Below are positions 38,057-46,146 of a stretch of 64,000 nt of DNA, in pieces. A model generated the notes under the pieces. The model was not told where the DNA came from. It did not search any database and saw only the letters and a list, made by a program, of their open reading frames with translations. The stretch's first letter is position 1; every line of letters begins with the position of its first letter. This stretch comes from Pseudomonas phenolilytica (GTDB taxonomy: Bacteria > Pseudomonadota > Gammaproteobacteria > Pseudomonadales > Pseudomonadaceae), in the NCBI RefSeq assembly GCF_021432765.1, contig NZ_CP058908.1, positions 760,001 through 824,000 on the forward strand, read 5' to 3'. A program made the translations under genes and the position numbers.

Positions 38057-39529
38057 ATGTTCGATCTCTTCAGCGGACTCGACTTCTGGGTCGCAGCCAG
38101 CCTCGTCCTCGCCCTGCTCTTCGTCCTCAGTTTCGAGTTCATCAACGGCTTCCACGACACCGCCAACGCGGTGGCGACGGTGATCTATACCAATGCGATG
38201 CCGCCGCATCTGGCAGTGGTCTTCTCCGGCATCTTCAACTTTCTCGGCGTCCTGCTCGGCGGCGTCGGGGTCGCCTACGCCATCGTCCACCTGCTGCCGG
38301 TGGAACTGCTGATCAATGTCGACACAGGGCGCGGCCTGGTGATGGTGTTCGCCCTGCTCACCGCGGCCATCGCCTGGAACCTCGGCACCTGGTACTTCGG
38401 CATCCCGGCCTCCAGCTCGCACACATTGATCGGCTCGATCCTCGGCGTCGGGCTGGCCAATGCCATGCTCACCGATATCTCGGTGGCCGACGGGGTCAAC
38501 TGGAAGAAGGCCATCGATATCGGCCTGTCGCTGATCTTCTCGCCGCTGGCGGGTTTCCTGATCGGCGCGCTGCTGCTGTGGCTGCTGCGCAAGCGCTTCC
38601 CGGTCAACAAGATGCACGACACCCCGCACATCCGCTCGCAGCACAAGGGCAAGAAGCACCCGCCGTTCTGGAACCGCCTGGTGCTGATCGTCTCGGCCAT
38701 GGCCATGAGCTTCGTGCATGGTTCCAACGACGGCCAGAAAGGCATCGGCCTGATCATGCTGGTGCTGATCGGCATCGTCCCGGCCAAGTTCGTGCTCGAC
38801 CAGACCAGCACCGGCTACGAGATCGAACGGACCCGTCACGCCGCCGTCCACCTGCAGCAGTTCTATGCGCGCAACCACGACGCGCTGCAGGACTACCTGG
38901 CGCTCGGCAAGAACGGCCAGACCGAGCTGCCCCGCCACTTCCGTTGCGACCCGCAGCTCACCGAGCCAACCATCGATGCACTGCTGGGCAGCCTGGACGG
39001 AATCACGAACTACCGCGACATGCCGGCCGAACGCCGCATCGAGGTGCGCCGCTACCTGCTCTGCCTGGACGACACGGCGAAGAAGGTCGGCAAGCTGAAG
39101 GGCATCCCGAAGCGCGAGCAGGCCGACCTCGACAAGCTGCGCAAGGACCTCACCGCCACCACCGAATACGCGCCGTTCGGCGTGATCCTCGCCGTCGCCC
39201 TGGCGCTCGGCCTCGGCACCATGGTCGGCTGGCGGCGCGTGGTGCGCACCGTCGGCGAGAAGATCGGCAAGCAGGGCATGACCTACGCCCAGGGCATGTG
39301 CGCGCAGGTCACCGCGGTGTTCGCCATCGGCATGGCCAACCTCTACAGCCTGCCGGTTTCCACCACGCACATCCTCTCCTCCGGCGTCGCCGGTACCATG
39401 GTCGCCAACAACAGCGGGCTGCAGATCAACACCATCCGCACGATCCTGATGGCCTGGGTACTGACATTGCCGGCCACCATCGCGCTTTCCGCCGGCCTGT
39501 TCTGGCTGGGGACCAAGCTGTTCGTCTGA
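38057..39529 (+). CDS. pitA: Inorganic phosphate transporter, PitA-like (490 residues)
   Basis: This second PiT-family permease differs from the 421-residue one. It has the repeat-1 signature FEFINGFHDTANAVATVIYT at residues 26-45 and repeat-2 SFVHGSNDGQKGIGLIMLV near residue 220. The hallmark gating loops are FGIPASSSHTLIGSILGVG and LPVSTTHILSSGVAG. A large cytosolic insert of about 120 residues (QQFYARNHDALQDYLALGK region) splits the second half, as in E. coli PitA. No DUF47 partner gene is next to it in the same direction. It is probably the metal-phosphate, proton-coupled housekeeping uptake system. Confidence 0.94.
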   Translation: MFDLFSGLDFWVAASLVLALLFVLSFEFINGFHDTANAVATVIYTNAMPPHLAVVFSGIFNFLGVLLGGVGVAYAIVHLLPVELLINVDTGRGLVMVFALLTAAIAWNLGTWYFGIPASSSHTLIGSILGVGLANAMLTDISVADGVNWKKAIDIGLSLIFSPLAGFLIGALLLWLLRKRFPVNKMHDTPHIRSQHKGKKHPPFWNRLVLIVSAMAMSFVHGSNDGQKGIGLIMLVLIGIVPAKFVLDQTSTGYEIERTRHAAVHLQQFYARNHDALQDYLALGKNGQTELPRHFRCDPQLTEPTIDALLGSLDGITNYRDMPAERRIEVRRYLLCLDDTAKKVGKLKGIPKREQADLDKLRKDLTATTEYAPFGVILAVALALGLGTMVGWRRVVRTVGEKIGKQGMTYAQGMCAQVTAVFAIGMANLYSLPVSTTHILSSGVAGTMVANNSGLQINTIRTILMAWVLTLPATIALSAGLFWLGTKLFV

Positions 39530-39553
39530 CCCGGCCGCCCGTGCGTGCTACAA

Positions 39554-39575
39554 AGAGGGGACTTCGGTCCCCTCT
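39554..39575 (+). terminator. UUCG-tetraloop hairpin after the PitA-like gene
   Basis: AGAGGGGAC, loop TTCG, GTCCCCTCT. A 9-bp perfect stem with a cUUCGg tetraloop is expected to be very stable. No T-run follows, so it may be a leaky terminator or RNA-stability element in front of the CYTH gene. Confidence 0.6.
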
Positions 39576-39619
39576 GCCATTGGCAGCGGCACCCGAATCC
39601 ACCCTATTGCGAGTCGAAG

Positions 39620-40987
39620 ATGGCCAAGGAAACCGAAATCAAGCTGCGCGCCAGCCGTGAAACGCTGCTGGCCCTGCGCGAGCACCCGCTGCTGAAGAAG
39701 CGCAACAAGAGCGGCTGGGCGAGCCACGAGCTGCTCAACCAGTACTACGACAGCGCCGACCGCGCCCTCGCGCGCGCCCGGGTCGCCCTGCGCCTGCGCC
39801 GCGACGGCGAGCAGGTCATCCAGACGCTCAAGAGCCGCGGCCAGAGCGTTGCCGGGCTGTCCGAGCGTAACGAGTGGGATTGGCACCTGGACAAGGCCAA
39901 GCTGGACCTGAAGAAGCTCACCGACGACTGCTGGCCGGCCGAACTGGCCGAGCTGGACAAGAAGACCCTCAAGCCCATCTTCAGCACCGACTTCGTCCGC
40001 GAGAAGGCCGAGATCGCCTGGGGCCGCGGCAAGGCCAAGGTGGTCATCGAGGCCGCGCTCGACCTCGGCCAGGTCAAGGCCGGCAAGCGCGCCGAGGAAA
40101 TCTGCGAGCTGGAGCTGGAACTGCGCCAGGGCGAGCCCGAAGCGCTGCTGGAGCTGGCCATCGAACTGGCCGCCGACCTGCCGCTGATGCCCTGCGACAT
40201 CAGCAAGGCCGAGCGCGGCTACCGTCTCTACGATGCCGAAGGCTATGGCCTCAATCTGCCGGCACCGGTGCTGGACGCCAGCATGCCGCTGGACGACGCG
40301 GTGCCCGCGCTCGGCTGGCAGCTGCTCGGCAACAGCCAGCGGCTGGCCGAGCAATACCGCTTCAATGGTCACTGGAAGCTGCTGAACGACTGGCTGGCGC
40401 AACTGATCGAGCTGCGCGCGCTGCTCGGCAGCCTCGGCCAGGCCGCGCCGCGCGCCAGCAGCCGCGAGCTGCGCGAGCTGCTCGATGCCTTGATCGGCGA
40501 CTGGCGCCCGCGCCTGGAAGCCGGCCAGGATGACGAGGCGATCCGCCAGGCCGCACCGGCAGAATTCGCCGCCGAACTCGGCCGCACTCGCTGGGGCCTG
40601 TTCTCGCTGAAGGCCTCGCAATGGCTGCTGCAGCGCGGCTGGACCGTCGGCCGCAATGCACGGGGCGATCGCCAAGGCGCTGCCGAGCTGGGCAAGTGGC
40701 TGATGCACCTGCTCGCCGAGGAAGCCAAGGCGCTGCAATTGCCGCGCTACCAGCGCCAGCCCGAAGACCTGGTCGAGCAGAGCCCGCGCATGGAGCGCCT
40801 GCTGGTCTGGCTGCACCTGGCCCGCGGCGTGCTGCTGGAACTGCCGGAAACCGATCGTCTGTATGGCGAACTGGCCAAGCTCCATGAGCTGGCACGCCAG
40901 CCGCTGACCGATGAGGCCCGCCAGCTGCGTGCCGAGCAGGCGCATATTGTGTGGACGCTCAAGGCCTGGAAACTGCTCGAGAAGTAA
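39620..40987 (+). CDS. CYTH-domain inorganic triphosphatase
   Basis: The 455-residue protein begins with the CYTH tunnel-fold domain (about 1-205). KETEIKLRAS at residues 3-12 is the ExExK phosphate/metal motif. QYYDSADRALARARVALRLR and the Lys/Glu strands around GRGKAKVVIEAALDLG follow. Family members hydrolyse triphosphate (PPPi). The C-terminal half is Leu/Trp-rich and helical (about 240-455), in the place where a CHAD domain often sits in relatives, but I could not confirm CHAD histidines. It is next to the PitA-like transporter, which suggests polyphosphate or phosphate metabolism. Confidence 0.85.
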   Translation: MAKETEIKLRASRETLLALREHPLLKKRNKSGWASHELLNQYYDSADRALARARVALRLRRDGEQVIQTLKSRGQSVAGLSERNEWDWHLDKAKLDLKKLTDDCWPAELAELDKKTLKPIFSTDFVREKAEIAWGRGKAKVVIEAALDLGQVKAGKRAEEICELELELRQGEPEALLELAIELAADLPLMPCDISKAERGYRLYDAEGYGLNLPAPVLDASMPLDDAVPALGWQLLGNSQRLAEQYRFNGHWKLLNDWLAQLIELRALLGSLGQAAPRASSRELRELLDALIGDWRPRLEAGQDDEAIRQAAPAEFAAELGRTRWGLFSLKASQWLLQRGWTVGRNARGDRQGAAELGKWLMHLLAEEAKALQLPRYQRQPEDLVEQSPRMERLLVWLHLARGVLLELPETDRLYGELAKLHELARQPLTDEARQLRAEQAHIVWTLKAWKLLEK

Positions 40988-41000
40988 GCTGCGCAGCGCG

Positions 41001-41031
41001 GGTCGGGCCGGCGCCAACGGCGCCACCGACC
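41001..41031. terminator. Hairpin between the CYTH gene and the PulE-like gene
   Basis: GGTCGG, three unpaired bases, GGCGCC, short loop AAC, GGCGCC, one unpaired base, CCGACC. The stem has 12 base pairs and starts 13 bases after the CYTH stop. Confidence 0.45.
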
Positions 41032-41094
41032 CTGCGCCGCCGAAGCGGAGTCGGCCCACGGCCCGCCGCTGCCTTTGCCCAGGAGTCGCTTTTC

Positions 41095-42879
41095 ATGTCC
41101 GCCTTCGCCCCGTCCCTCGCCGACCGACCGCTCGACCTCAACGACCTGCTGCGCGAGCTGGTCGCCCAGGGTCGCGTCGACCAGGAAAGCGCCGAGCAGT
41201 GCCTGGCGGTACGCCGCAGCGCGGTGAACAACCAGCAGCATCCGCTGGAATTTCTCGCCGCGCAGCATCTCGACGACCGCCAGCGCGCCGGCAAGAAGCT
41301 CGACCTGGAAACCCTCACCGCCTGGCTGGCGGAGCTGGCCGGCCAGGCTTACCTGCGCATCGACCCGCTGAAGATCGACGTCGCCGCCGTCACCCCGCTG
41401 ATGTCCTACGCCTTCGCTCAGCGCCACAAGATTCTCGCCGTGGCGGTAGACGGTCATAGCGTGACCATCGCCAGCGCCCAGCCCTTCGTCAAAGGCTGGG
41501 AAGCCAACCTCACGCACGTGCTCAAGCGCCCGATCACGCGCGTGGTGGCCAACCCGGCAGACATCCAGCGCTTCACCGTGGAGTTCTACCGCCTGGCCAA
41601 GTCGGTCAGCGGCGCCACCGCCACGGACCAGAAGATCAGCGGCGTCGGCAACTTCGAGCAGCTGCTCAACCTCGGCGCCAGCGACCAGGAACCGGACGCC
41701 AACGACTCGCACATCGTCAACATCGTCGACTGGCTGTTCCAGTACGCTTTCCAGCAACGCGCCAGCGACATTCACATCGAACCGCGGCGCGAGCAGGGCA
41801 CCGTGCGCTTTCGCATCGACGGCGTGCTGCACAACGTCTACCAGTTCCCGCCACAGGTGACGATGGCAGTGGTCAGCCGCCTGAAGACGCTCGGGCGGAT
41901 GAACGTCGCCGAGAAGCGCAAGCCGCAGGATGGCCGGGTCAAGACCAAGACCCCGGATGGCGGTGAGGTGGAGCTGCGCCTGTCGACGCTGCCGACCGCC
42001 TTCGGCGAGAAGATGGTGATGCGCATCTTCGACCCCGAGGTGCTGCTCAAGGGCTTCGACCAGCTGGGCTTTTCCGCCGACGACCTGCGCCGCTGGCAAA
42101 GCATGACCTGCCAGCCCAACGGCATCATTCTGGTCACCGGGCCGACCGGCTCGGGCAAGACCACCACGCTCTACACCACGCTCAAGCAGTTGGCGACGCC
42201 CGAGGTGAACGTCTGCACCATCGAGGACCCGATCGAGATGATCGAGGGCGCCTTCAACCAGATGCAGGTGCAGCACAACATCGACCTGACCTTCGCCAGC
42301 GGCGTGCGTGCGCTGATGCGCCAGGACCCGGACATCATCATGGTCGGCGAGATCCGCGACCTGGAAACCGCCGAGATGGCCATCCAGGCCGCGCTCACCG
42401 GGCACCTGGTGCTCTCCACGCTGCACACCAACGACGCGCCCAGCGCCATCAGCCGCCTGCTCGAACTCGGCGTGCCGCACTATCTGCTCAAGGCCACCGT
42501 GCTCGGCGTGATGGCCCAGCGTCTGGTGCGCACGCTCTGCCCGCACTGCAGGACGCCGGTGCAGCTGGACGCCGACGACTGGGCCGCGCTGACCAAACCG
42601 TGGAACGCGCCGCTGCCCACCCATGCGCAGCAGGCAGTGGGCTGCCTGGAATGCCGCGACACCGGTTACCGTGGGCGCGCCGGCGTCTACGAAATCATGC
42701 TGCTCAACGATGCGATCAAGCCGCTGATCACCGCCGACACCGACCTCGTCGCCCTGCGCCGCCAGGCCTTCAAGGACGGCATGCGCAGTCTGCGCCTGTC
42801 CGGCGCACAGAAAGTCGCCGCCGGCCTCACCACCCTCGAGGAAGTGCTGCGGGTGACACCGCAGAGCGAGCAGCGCTGA
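41095..42879 (+). CDS. Orphan PulE/GspE-type secretion ATPase
   Basis: The 594-residue protein is a type II secretion/type IV pilus ATPase. An N-terminal MshEN-like region covers about 1-160. The ATPase core has ASDIHIEPRREQGTVRFRIDG, Walker A GPTGSGKTTTLYTTL (Lys355), the Asp box and HIS box (GHLVLSTLHTNDAPSAISRLLELG), and a C-terminal zinc-ribbon with CPHC and CLECRDTGYRGRAGVYEI. No pilin, inner-membrane or secretin gene is adjacent. The partner apparatus must therefore be elsewhere, or the ATPase works with another pilus. An orphan ATPase at this locus is, as I recall, conserved in Pseudomonas. CAGGAG lies upstream of the ATG. Confidence 0.88.
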   Translation: MSAFAPSLADRPLDLNDLLRELVAQGRVDQESAEQCLAVRRSAVNNQQHPLEFLAAQHLDDRQRAGKKLDLETLTAWLAELAGQAYLRIDPLKIDVAAVTPLMSYAFAQRHKILAVAVDGHSVTIASAQPFVKGWEANLTHVLKRPITRVVANPADIQRFTVEFYRLAKSVSGATATDQKISGVGNFEQLLNLGASDQEPDANDSHIVNIVDWLFQYAFQQRASDIHIEPRREQGTVRFRIDGVLHNVYQFPPQVTMAVVSRLKTLGRMNVAEKRKPQDGRVKTKTPDGGEVELRLSTLPTAFGEKMVMRIFDPEVLLKGFDQLGFSADDLRRWQSMTCQPNGIILVTGPTGSGKTTTLYTTLKQLATPEVNVCTIEDPIEMIEGAFNQMQVQHNIDLTFASGVRALMRQDPDIIMVGEIRDLETAEMAIQAALTGHLVLSTLHTNDAPSAISRLLELGVPHYLLKATVLGVMAQRLVRTLCPHCRTPVQLDADDWAALTKPWNAPLPTHAQQAVGCLECRDTGYRGRAGVYEIMLLNDAIKPLITADTDLVALRRQAFKDGMRSLRLSGAQKVAAGLTTLEEVLRVTPQSEQR

Positions 42880-42957
42880 GGCCCGCTCGGCAAGGCCGGA
42901 ACGCCGCCGGCCGGGCGAGCTGCTACCCTGATCCGCCCGACCGCGAGGAGCACTGCA

Positions 42958-43413
42958 ATGCGCATCGGCCTGATCGCCGACACCCACGGCCTGCTCCGCC
43001 CCGAAGCGCTGGCGGCATTGCAGGGTTGCGCGCAGATCATCCACGCCGGTGATATCGGCAAACCGGAGGTGCTCGACGGGCTGCGCGCGATTGCGCCGCT
43101 GGCGGCGATTCGCGGCAACGTCGACCACGGCGACTGGGCGCTGGCCCTGCCGGAACGACTGGACTTGCGCATCGCCGGGCTCGCCCTCCACGTGCTGCAC
43201 GACCTCAAGCAGCTGGATCGCGACCCCGTCGCCGCCGGTATCGATGTGGTGATCGCCGGCCACTCGCACCAGCCGAAGGTCGAGCGGCGCGACGGCGTGC
43301 TCTACGTCAACCCGGGCAGCGCCGGGCCGAGACGCTTCAGCCTGCCGATCAGCCTCGCCGTGCTGGAGCTGGACGGCGGCCAAGCGCAGGTCGAGCTCAT
43401 CAGCCTCAGCTGA
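42958..43413 (+). CDS. YfcE/MJ0936-type metallophosphoesterase
   Basis: The 151-residue calcineurin-like phosphoesterase has MRIGLIADTHGLLRPEAL with metal ligands D8 and H10, HAGDIGKP, AIRGNVDHG, and the C-terminal VIAGHSHQPKVER. These complete the two-metal centre. The substrate is likely a phosphodiester or phosphomonoester; the family is not specific enough to say more. Its 3' end overlaps the convergent YitT gene by eight bases. It lies 78 bases after the PulE-like gene on the same strand. Confidence 0.92.
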   Translation: MRIGLIADTHGLLRPEALAALQGCAQIIHAGDIGKPEVLDGLRAIAPLAAIRGNVDHGDWALALPERLDLRIAGLALHVLHDLKQLDRDPVAAGIDVVIAGHSHQPKVERRDGVLYVNPGSAGPRRFSLPISLAVLELDGGQAQVELISLS

Positions 43414-44053
43414 CGCCCATGTAGCGACCGGCGCGGTGGTTGATCGCCAGCACCAGATTCAGCGCCACCGCGCCCAGCACCGACAGCAGCACCCGCTCCG
43501 GCGCGACGACGAACACCGCCGCCAGCACGATCAGCGCATCGATGACCATCTGCACCTTGCCGGCGCGCAGGCCGAAGCGTTCCTGCAGGAACAGCGCAAG
43601 GATATTCACCCCGCCCAGGCTGGCGCGATGACGGAACAAGATGAGCAGGCCGACACCCATCGCGAAGCCGCCGAACACCGCGGCGTAGACCAGATTCAGC
43701 TCGGCGAAGCGCACCCACTGCGGGGTCAGCTCGGCGAACAGCGACACCAGCGCCACCGCACAGACCGTGCGCAGGGTGAATTTCCAGCCCATGCGCCAGA
43801 TTGCCAGGGCGTAGAACGGCAGGTTGAGCAAAAAGAACGCCGGGCCGAACGACCAGTCGGCCAGGTATTTGAGCAGGAAGGCCAGCCCTACCGTGCCGCC
43901 GGTGAGCAGCCCGGCGTGGGCGTAGAAGGCGATGCCGAGGGCGACCAGCGCCGTGCCGGTGAGCAGCGCCAGGGCATCTTCCCAGAGCGGGTGGCGAACG
44001 AAGATCGCCGATACGCGCCCGGCTGGCGGTACGTCGGATTCGCGGGTCTGCAT
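43406..44053 (-). CDS. YitT family membrane protein
   Basis: This 215-residue integral membrane protein has five or six predicted helices: ALLTGTALVALGIAFYAHAGL, GLAFLLKYLADWSFG, FFLLNLPFYALAIW, and later LVYAAVFGGFAMGVGLLILF. The GGTVGLAF and HRASLGGVNILALFLQERFG loops are typical of the YitT/DUF161 family. The function is unknown. The start is placed at the ATG at 44053 (MQTRESDV); an in-frame TTG 15 bases upstream is less likely. It is downstream of folA on the same strand with 84 bases between. Confidence 0.85.
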   Translation of the reverse strand: MQTRESDVPPAGRVSAIFVRHPLWEDALALLTGTALVALGIAFYAHAGLLTGGTVGLAFLLKYLADWSFGPAFFLLNLPFYALAIWRMGWKFTLRTVCAVALVSLFAELTPQWVRFAELNLVYAAVFGGFAMGVGLLILFRHRASLGGVNILALFLQERFGLRAGKVQMVIDALIVLAAVFVVAPERVLLSVLGAVALNLVLAINHRAGRYMGVS

Positions 44054-44136
44054 CGGATGGTCTCGCAATGATGGCTGCGCAAGGATAGAAGCTGGGCCGG
44101 CCGAGGACCTTGGCGCCGATCAAGCGAGCCCGAAAG

Positions 44137-44652
44137 TCAGCGCCGCGCCCAGGTCTCGAAGCGGTAGGCCGGCGCCTCGCCTTCGGCCGGATGGGCCTGG
44201 CTGTCGACGCATTGCCATTGGTTCTCGTCGAATGCCGGGAAGAAGGCATCGCCCTCCGGCTGCGCATCGATGCGGGTGAGGTAGAGCCGCTGCGCCCGGC
44301 CCAGCGCCTGCGCGTAGAGCTGCGCGCCGCCGATCAGCATCAGTTCGTCGGCGCCCTGCTCGCGCGCCCACTGCTCGGCACGCACCAGCGCGGCCTCGAG
44401 TTCGGTGAAAGTCTCCGCGCCATCGAGCTGCAGATCCGTCTGGCGGCTGACCACCAGATTGAGCCGTCCCGGCAGCGGCCGACCGAGCGAATCCCAGGTC
44501 TTGCGGCCCATGATGATCGGCTTGCCGAGGGTCATGGCCTTGAAATGCTTGAGATCGGCGGGCAGGTGCCAGGGCATGCGGTTGTCGAGACCGATCACGC
44601 GGTTGTGCGCGAATGCGGCGATCATGGCGAGGGGCAGGCGGGTCTGATTCAT
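44137..44652 (-). CDS. folA: Dihydrofolate reductase
   Basis: The enzyme reduces dihydrofolate to tetrahydrofolate with NADPH. The 171-residue protein shows LAMIAAFAHNRVIGLDNRMPWHLPADLKHFK near the N-terminus, with the catalytic acid position in PADL. GKPIIMGRKTWDSLGRPLPGR and VIGG-equivalent LMLIGGAQLYAQAL follow. The C-terminus carries FETWARR. No clear Shine-Dalgarno precedes the ATG; an in-frame ATG twelve bases upstream (MLAAMNQ) is an alternative. It is divergent from glpQ. Confidence 0.94.
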   Translation of the reverse strand: MNQTRLPLAMIAAFAHNRVIGLDNRMPWHLPADLKHFKAMTLGKPIIMGRKTWDSLGRPLPGRLNLVVSRQTDLQLDGAETFTELEAALVRAEQWAREQGADELMLIGGAQLYAQALGRAQRLYLTRIDAQPEGDAFFPAFDENQWQCVDSQAHPAEGEAPAYRFETWARR

Positions 44653-44802
44653 GGCGGCGAGCATAGCAGAGCGCCCCGGCGCGCTGCAGCGCCAACCGTT
44701 TGTCGGTTTCATGGTGCTGCAACAGGCGCGACCGCGAAGCGTCAAGCTACGGTCATTCGCGTCGCGCAGCCTGGGGTTTCCCATCCCGAGGAGATGCCAC
44801 CC

Positions 44803-45915
44803 ATGGCACGCACCATTGTTTCCCTTCGCCCCTGGCTGGCCGCCTGCGGCCTGCTGCTGCCGCTCGCCGGCGTCGCCGCGCCGGACGACCGTCAGGCACA
44901 ACACCATGCCGAACGCGCCGAACCGGCACCGCTGGTGATCGCCCACCGCGGTGCCAGCGGCTATGTGCCCGAACACACCCTGGCCGCCTATGCGCTGGCG
45001 GTGCTGCAAGGCGCCGACTACATCGAGCCGGACCTGGTGATGACCCTCGACGGCCAGCTGGTCGCCCGCCACGACAACGAGCTGGGCCTGACCACCGATG
45101 TTTCCCAGCGCCCCGAGTTCGCCACGCGTAAGCGCACCCAGCAGGTCGATGGCGTGGCGCTCACCGGCTGGTTCAGCGAGGACTTCACTCTCGCCGAACT
45201 CAAGACCCTGCGCGCCATCGAGCGCATACCAGAGATCCGTCCGGGCAACGCCCGCCTCGACGGCGGCCTGGAGATTCCGACGCTGCAAGAGATCATCGAT
45301 CTGGTGAAGACGCTGCAACTCAGCCAGGGGCGGCGCATCGGCCTGTACCCGGAAACCAAGCATCCGACCCACTTCCGGCAGCTCGGCCTGGCGATGGAGA
45401 AGCCGCTGGTACGTATTCTCGCGCGCAACGGCTACGTCGGCCGGCAGGCGCCGGTGTACATCCAGTCGTTCGAGGTGGACAACCTCAAGACGCTGAGCGG
45501 CCTCACCCGCCTGCGCCTGGTGCAGCTGTTCGGCTCCGGTCAGCCCTTCGACCAGCAGGTGCGCGGCAGCCAGCTGACCTACGCGCAGATGGCCACGCCG
45601 GCGGGCCTCAAGGCCATTGCCCGCTACGCCAGCGGCGTCGGCCCGGAGAAGGGCTACATCATCCCGCGCGACGCCGGCGGCAACCTCGGTGCGCCGACCC
45701 GCTTCGTCGCCGACGCCCACGCCGCTGGCCTCAAGGTGCACCCGTACACCTTCCGCGCCGAGAACGCCTTCCTGCCGACCAGCCTGCGCAGCAGCGACCA
45801 ACCCCAGGCCCGCGGCGACGTCGAGGCGGAGATCCGCGCCTTCCTCGACGCCGGTATCGACGGGCTGTTCATCGACCAGCCGGACGTGGCCGTGCGTCTG
45901 CGTCAGACCCGCTAA
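44803..45915 (+). CDS. glpQ: Periplasmic glycerophosphodiester phosphodiesterase
   Basis: GlpQ hydrolyses deacylated phospholipids to glycerol-3-phosphate and an alcohol. The 370-residue protein has a cleavable signal peptide (LAACGLLLPLAGVAA, cleavage about residue 24). The GDPD catalytic signature is VIAHRGASGYVPEHTLAAY near residue 44, with YIEPDLVMTLDGQLVARHD about 35 residues later. GLYPETKHPTHF is the second metal segment. GAGGAG lies nine bases before the ATG; an upstream in-frame ATG at 44794 is too close to it. A strong hairpin terminator follows. Confidence 0.94.
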   Translation: MARTIVSLRPWLAACGLLLPLAGVAAPDDRQAQHHAERAEPAPLVIAHRGASGYVPEHTLAAYALAVLQGADYIEPDLVMTLDGQLVARHDNELGLTTDVSQRPEFATRKRTQQVDGVALTGWFSEDFTLAELKTLRAIERIPEIRPGNARLDGGLEIPTLQEIIDLVKTLQLSQGRRIGLYPETKHPTHFRQLGLAMEKPLVRILARNGYVGRQAPVYIQSFEVDNLKTLSGLTRLRLVQLFGSGQPFDQQVRGSQLTYAQMATPAGLKAIARYASGVGPEKGYIIPRDAGGNLGAPTRFVADAHAAGLKVHPYTFRAENAFLPTSLRSSDQPQARGDVEAEIRAFLDAGIDGLFIDQPDVAVRLRQTR

Positions 45916-45922
45916 GCGTTAC

Positions 45923-45944
45923 GGGCGGCCACGCGGCCGCCCTT
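45923..45944 (+). terminator. Terminator of glpQ
   Basis: GGGCGGCC, loop ACGC, GGCCGCCC, then TT. A perfect 8-bp GC stem starts eight bases after the stop. Confidence 0.7.
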
Positions 45945-46065
45945 AACCGATCCGACCGCGCGTCGCTTTTCTCGCCCTCGGCGAATCTGCGCAGCTACCT
46001 GTAACGCCGTGCCGACGCGGGCCAGGCGAAAGCCCCGGCCTTCATCCGAATCTTCCAACAGAAAA

Positions 46066-46077
46066 GTTGTATACAAC
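46066..46077. promoter_or_regulatory. Perfect 12-bp palindrome upstream of the nucleobase permease, candidate operator
   Basis: GTTGTATACAAC is a perfect inverted repeat 70 bases before the permease ATG. It is followed by an AT-rich stretch, ATTGTCTACA and ACAATAAAAACG. TTGTATACAA resembles operators of GntR/FCD-type regulators. No regulator gene is adjacent. Confidence 0.45.
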
Positions 46078-46146
46078 CACTGGCGTAACTCGCATCCAAT
46101 TGTCTACAGTGGCCGACACAATAAAAACGAACGGGAGAAGCTACCC

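Noticed and set aside
40747..43383. 878-residue open frame on the minus strand across the CYTH, PulE-like and phosphoesterase genes
   Set aside because: It is antisense to three well-supported genes and its product is a His/Gln/Val-rich composition typical of GC-rich shadow frames, with no family motif.
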